Of a stretch of 64,000 bases of DNA, positions 57,539 to 64,000 are shown one piece after another (the stretch's first letter is position 1; the number at the start of each line of letters is the position of its first letter). This DNA comes from Reclinomonas americana ATCC 50394 (Eukaryota > Jakobida > Jakobea > Jakobida). The stretch covers positions 72,329-136,328 of the forward strand of contig PS015078.1 in NCBI GenBank assembly GCA_048213135.1, in the 5' to 3' direction. The translations under genes were made by a program, and so were the position numbers. The notes under the pieces are model-generated. The model was given only the letters and a program-made list of their open reading frames with translations. It was not told the origin of the DNA and made no database searches.

Positions 57539-59790
57539 GCACAGTCGACGGCCAGCATCCGCCCAGACCGCACACATTCGCCTGCGCTACTATCAACCAC
57601 CCCGAGCAAGACAGGCAGCAGAAGCAGGCGAGGTTTGTGCGACGGACTTGTCATTGTCCGATAGCGAGCCGCGCATTGCATTATTCGCTGACACACAGAT
57701 CACGCGCAGCGCCTCTCTCGCCGCTCTCATTGTCTTTCACCGCACCGTCAGCGAGCGCGCACAATCCACACCGCCATCATGGACGACTCACCCACAGCCA
57801 CAGCAGCAGCAGCAGCAAGTCGCACTCTCTCACCCGCCACCACGCGCATTGTCCGCACCGTCGACTGGCGCAACCTCAACCTGCGACGAGGCGGCTTTGG
57901 CTCCACCGCCCCCCGCCATGTCCTCGCCGAGGACTCCAACCGCGGCTACCAGTTCGCCAAGTCCACTGAGGACCTCATCCCCGGCTCCACACAGCCGCGA
58001 CAAGCCATTGCACCGTCGCTCATTGTTGCGTCTCTCTCTCTTTTGTGTGTTGTGCGCCATGATGGCCATCGTCCCAAGCCACTCACGCTTTTTGCTTGAC
58101 ACAGCGCGCGCTGTCGGCGCCTCCACGGACACTGACGGCCTGCTACACGCCGCGCCCGCCAGTCTCCATCCGCGCGCTGTCGCCGGCGCGCGTGGGTGCG
58201 GCGCCTGTGGCGGTGACACCCGCGTCGACTATGCGTCCGCGTGACCCCTCGCCTGCGCGCTCGCGCCGCCGCCACCCGTACCCGCGCTCGCCCTCGCCCA
58301 CCGAGATGAGTCAGAGCATGTCGCTCTCGCAGGTGTACGCATCGCCGGCGGGCTCGTCGGTGCTGTCGCTGAGCTCAGTACGAGGTTNNNNNNNNNNNNN
58401 NNNNNNNNNNNNNNNNNNNNNNNNNNNNNNNNNNNNNNNNNNNNNNNNNNNNNNNNNNNNNNNNNNNNNNNNNNNNNNNNNNNNNNNNNNNNNNNNNNNN
58501 NNNNNNNNNNNNNNNNNNNNNNNNNNNNNNNNNNNNNNNNNNNNNNNNNNNNNNNNNNNNNNNNNNNNNNNNNNNNNNNNNNNNNNNNNNNNNNNNNNNN
58601 NNNNNNNNNNNNNNNNNNNNNNNNNNNNNNNNNNNNNNNNNNNNNNNNNNNNNNNNNNNNNNNNNNNNNNNNNNNNNNNNNNNNNNNNNNNNNNNNNNNN
58701 NNNNNNNNNNNNNNNNNNNNNNNNNNNNNNNNNNNNNNNNNNNNNNNNNNNNNNNNNNNNNNNNNNNNNNNNNNNNNNNNNNNNNNNNNNNNNNNNNNNN
58801 NNNNNNNNNNNNNNNNNNNNNNNNNNNNNNNNNNNNNNNNNNNNNNNNNNNNNNNNNNNNNNNNNNNNNNNNNNNNNNNNNNNNNNNNNNNNNNNNNNNN
58901 NNNNNNNNNNNNNNNNNNNNNNNNNNNNNNNNNNNNNNNNNNNNNNNNNNNNNNNNNNNNNNNNNNCTCACCTCTTGTGCTGCTGCTACAGTCGCATGTA
59001 CACGTCGCCCAACAGGCAGCGTGAGGCCTCGCCGGCTCGCACCGCCTCGTCACCGCTGACGACGGCCAAGCGATTCGGTGCGTCGCCGTCGCGCACGGCG
59101 TCACCGGCCCGCGCGGCTCGTGTGCAAAAGGAGATGGAGCTGTTTGATCGACCCTTGCCGCTGTATCCAGTGGCGCAGGGCAAGTTGGGTGCGGCGGTGC
59201 ACGCCAAGGCGCCTGAGCACCCGCCGTTCGAGTCGGCGGAGGAGCGCCCGATGAACCGCGCCGACCTGCCCAAGTCGTACAATGTCAACACGCACAGCTA
59301 CATTGAGGTGTTTGACGTGGAGGCGGTGCCGCCGACCGAGTTCTACTTCCGGCCGATGTCGCACGAGGAGCGTGAGGAGCGCACCAAGTCCAACAACACG
59401 CTGGCCACGTCGCTGCCGCCCGACTTTGAGGTGCGGCTGCTGGAGCGCTCGCCGCGACCTGTGGTGGAGGCGCCGGTGGTGAAGAAGAGGGTGCCGGTGG
59501 GCGACGACGACTGGGAGCGCTTCAGCGACGACGAGGCGCGGGAGGCGGAGGCGGCCGAGAGGGCAGCTGCGGCGGCGGCACGCAAGAATGTGTCGCCGAT
59601 GAAGTCGCGCGGCCGCAAGCAACAAAAGAAGAGGACAACGGCGGCGGTGCAGCCGGCGTCTTCGGCTGGCTTCGGCGCCAACTCGCCCCGAAAGGTGCTG
59701 GCGCCGACCGCCACGGCGCAGTCGGGCCGCGTGCACTCGTACATGTCACTGGACGTGCCGGCGTCGCTCCCCAAGGCGACGGCGTACTAG
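57539..59790 (+). CDS. Unidentified SPxR-rich basic protein
   Basis: Start uncertain. One path begins 'MHSRRPASAQTAHIRLRYYQ' at 57539; the ATG at 57779 ('MDDSPTATAAAAASRTLS') is an alternative. The following exon has a conserved-looking 'TVDWRNLNLRRGGFGSTAP' and 'RGYQFAKSTEDLIPG'. An intron (about 58023-58104) leads to a Pro/Arg/Ser region, 'IRALSPARVGAA', 'RPRDPSPARSRRRHPYPRSP'. A gap at 58388-58966 follows. Then come 'FGASPSRTASPARAARVQK' and a more ordered segment, 'KSYNVNTHSYIEVFDVEAVP' then 'PTEFYFRPMSHEER', and a lysine/arginine-rich tail ending 'SLDVPASLPKATAY' with the stop at 59788-59790. No family was recognised. Repeated SP-x-R sites suggest phosphorylation and possible microtubule or nucleic-acid binding (inference). 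Confidence 0.5.
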
Positions 59791-61084
59791 ACGTCATTTC
59801 TATTCTGTTTGTTTCTTTGTTGTTGCCGTCTCTCCTCTCTCTCTCTCTCTGTTTCTCTTCCCCTCAACTCTCTGTTACTCTGTGTGTGTGTGTGCGCGCG
59901 TGCAATGCGCAAGCGGGGCTCTCACTCTGCGAAGAACGGAGTGCGGGTCGCCCGCCGTGCGCACTCGCTGCCGGCACATGCATGGGGGGACAGACGAACG
60001 ATGGTGCTGTTTCTTCTACATACGCCTCTCCTGCTGCTGATGATGTCCGTGTCTTGTTGTTTGCCGTGATCGATGACTTAAAAAAATGCACAAACGATGA
60101 TAATTTCCATGCGNNNNNNNNNNNNNNNNNNNNNNNNNNNNNNNNNNNNNNNNNNNNNNNNNNNNNNNNNNNNNNNNNNNNNNNNNNNNNNNNNNNNNNN
60201 NNNNNNNNNNNNNNNNNNNNNNNNNNNNNNNNNNNNNNNNNNNNNNNNNNNNNNNNNNNNNNNNNNNNNNNNNNNNNNNNNNNNNNNNNNNNNNNNNNNN
60301 NNNNNNNNNNNNNNNNNNNNNNNNNNNNNNNNNNNNNGTGCAAGTGTGCGTGTGAGGGCGACGGAAGAGAGAGAGAGAGACAGAGAAACAAGAAAACACA
60401 TTTCGCGCGCGCGCGCGCATCATATCCAACAGGCACTCCACACTGCCATGATGGAACGAAACTTGATTCAGTTCATCATGATCGGGTGCGTCAAACAGGC
60501 GACGCGCTGTGGTTTGCCGCGGCCTTGAGCGCTGCGGCGAAGACATTTCCTCTCTTGGCTCACGAAAGGACGACGAGATATGTGGACGAGCGCGCGCGGG
60601 ACGACCAATTTGTCACCCCCGCTCGAAAATGGCTTCCTCTCCGCCTCACTCCGCGCAGCGAGTGTGTGACTCGCCTGGTGTGGTGGTGCATGGCGACCAC
60701 GGTAAGCGGCGTGGACGAAAGCGTGTGCGATGCCCGAGATCGTGGCGAAATGCACATGTCCGGTGCGGATTGTGTGCTCGTGTTTTTTTTCTTTCTCGCG
60801 CGCGCGCGCGCGCGCTCTGGCAAGGTCAAATAGTTCCATTTTTGTTTGCACATGTACGAAGCGAGTGGAGCGTGTGACACGACAGTGGCCACGAGTCGGG
60901 AGGCAAAGAAAGAGTGACGCCACGCCTCACTTTTCACGGTGCAACCGGAAATGGAAGGTACGATGCGAAATGGGTATTGGTGTCACACAAGCAAATACAC
61001 GCGTTTACAAGAAGTCAGAAGTCCGCGAGAGCACAGCAGAAAGCAGTGGCTGCGAGAGGTAGAGGAAGAGAGAGAGAGAGGGCT
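59791..61084. other. Long spacer with microsatellites, a gap and alternating-CG tracts
   Basis: 1.3 kb without a supported gene. It contains a CT-rich stretch and GT run (about 59830-59900), a 224-N gap (60114-60337), a GA tract (about 60366-60382), and alternating GC runs at about 60404-60418 and 60797-60815. A second GA tract lies at about 61068-61081. Open frames through it are compositional and lack similarity to anything recognised. Confidence 0.6.
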
Positions 61085-63284
<2,200 letters not shown>

Positions 63285-63383
63285 TGTGGTGAAGTTGTCT
63301 CGGCGCAACGAGCGAGTGAGAAAAATCGATGAAAAGGTGCCGTAAAATTTCCGCCTTGCCACTGCTGCACTCTTTACTTTGAT

Positions 63384-64000
63384 TCATGATCGCACTCGTA
63401 GAAAGTCGGACTCGGGGAAGTAGGGCTTGGAACTGCAGGTGCACGTGTGTGGGTGAGACAATCGTGCAGGGCGATGCAATTTTCTCCACCGCAACTCTTG
63501 ATCTTGCTGCAGCTGCAACAGTCGCCGCTCCAGTTCTTGAATCTGGCGATCGCGCATGGAGATGGCCAGCTGCCGTTCCTCGGCCGCTTCACGCTTCTGC
63601 TGCATGAATCGAACCTTCATCTCCTGCAGCCGTGCCTGCATCTTCTCCTCAAACTCGCGCTCCAGCCGCTCCAGCTGCAGCACTTTGGCCGGCTGTGTGT
63701 GGGTGGAGCAGTCAGAAATAGAACGAATACCGGCGCGCCCTTTGCAAGACGCACCTGGCTCACAGCCGCATCGTCCAGCGCGTCAAACGTGAGCATGCCG
63801 GCCGGGGCGTTCTTCAGCCTCGCCAGATCGCGGACCTGCACGCAACGCAGTGAGTGGCGCTTGCGGAAAAACCGATATCGAGCCCAGTTTTTGCGGGCGT
63901 GTACGCAACTCGCTGTCGGAGAGCCACGAGCTCTTTGTGGTACAGCGTCTCGGTCTCGGCCAGCACATCGTTGCGGCGGCGGATCTGCTCACGCATCAAG
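63384..64000 (-). CDS. Coiled-coil protein, C-terminal part (continues past window)
   Basis: Minus-strand exons that enter from beyond the window: 'LMREQIRRRNDVLAETETLY' then 'HKELVALRQR' (coiled coil), then 'VRDLARLKNAPAGMLTFDAL' and 'DDAAVSQ'. A long heptad region follows, 'LQLERLEREFEEKMQARLQE' then 'MKVRFMQQKREAAEERQLAI'. The reading frame stops near 63384. The 3' exon boundaries near 63480 are uncertain. The family is not recognised; a cytoskeletal, ciliary or centrosomal role would be typical of such coiled coils but is unproven. Confidence 0.55.

Noticed and set aside
57018-58244. A 408-codon frame starting at 57018
   Set aside because: It runs through promoter-like and intronic sequence with CA repeats. 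The downstream part conflicts with the more protein-like frame containing 'TVDWRNLNLRRGGFG'.
59817-60833. A gene in the spacer between the SPxR-rich protein and enolase
   Set aside because: The open frame is one-fifth N, the rest is CT/GT repeats and low complexity, and no start, splice pattern or family similarity supports it.

Overview
This window is nuclear DNA of a gene-dense unicellular or simple eukaryote. Most genes are split by spliceosomal introns, typically about 50-100 bp, with GTRNGT-type donors and pyrimidine-CAG acceptors. Genes lie on both strands, often only 30-500 bp apart. The sequence is GC-rich and full of CA/CT/GA microsatellites in introns and spacers. No operons, CRISPR arrays, bacterial RNAs or tRNAs were seen. 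The lineage cannot be fixed from this window. Polycystin-like, SKA1, CDT2, exocyst, G-alpha, TBC-TLDc and MOCOS genes point to a free-living protist with a complex ancestral eukaryotic gene set. The assembly is a scaffold with many N gaps, several inside genes.

Layout, 1-31 kb: the 3' part of an ENGase (GH85) gene (+); an Eis-like GNAT acetyltransferase (-); mitochondrial aspartyl-tRNA synthetase (+); an SLC38-type amino acid transporter (-); the kinetochore protein SKA1 (+); a TBC+TLDc protein (-); an extended-SDR sugar-nucleotide epimerase (+); a Ser-rich protein with an RVxF motif (+); an exocyst Sec15 subunit with an apparent N-terminal PH-like domain (-); a hotdog thioesterase (+); the CRL4 substrate receptor CDT2/DTL (-); a THH1/TOM1/TOM3-family 7TM protein (-); and a CRAL-TRIO (Sec14-like) protein (-).

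Layout, 31-47 kb: one very large minus-strand gene dominates. It encodes a signal peptide, IPT/TIG domains, NHL-type propeller repeats, an array of further TIG domains, a CUB domain, an REJ-like region, a GPS cleavage site and polycystin-1-type membrane segments. It ends before any TRP-like channel module. A 780-bp contig inside it (34999-35778) is almost certainly placed backwards: the two halves of the GPS motif lie on opposite strands. Near-identical TIG exons are tandemly duplicated around a long CA microsatellite.

Layout, 47.7-64 kb: a G-protein alpha subunit (+) is divergent from the giant receptor. It is followed by molybdenum cofactor sulfurase (-), several incomplete low-complexity proteins around gaps (54-60 kb), an enolase with an N-terminal DPY30/RIIa-like docking segment (-), and the C-terminal part of a coiled-coil protein (-).

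Most genes are unrelated housekeeping functions. The most interesting possible functional pair is the GPS receptor next to the G-alpha gene. All exon boundaries are read by eye from splice signals and protein similarity and should be treated as approximate unless stated.
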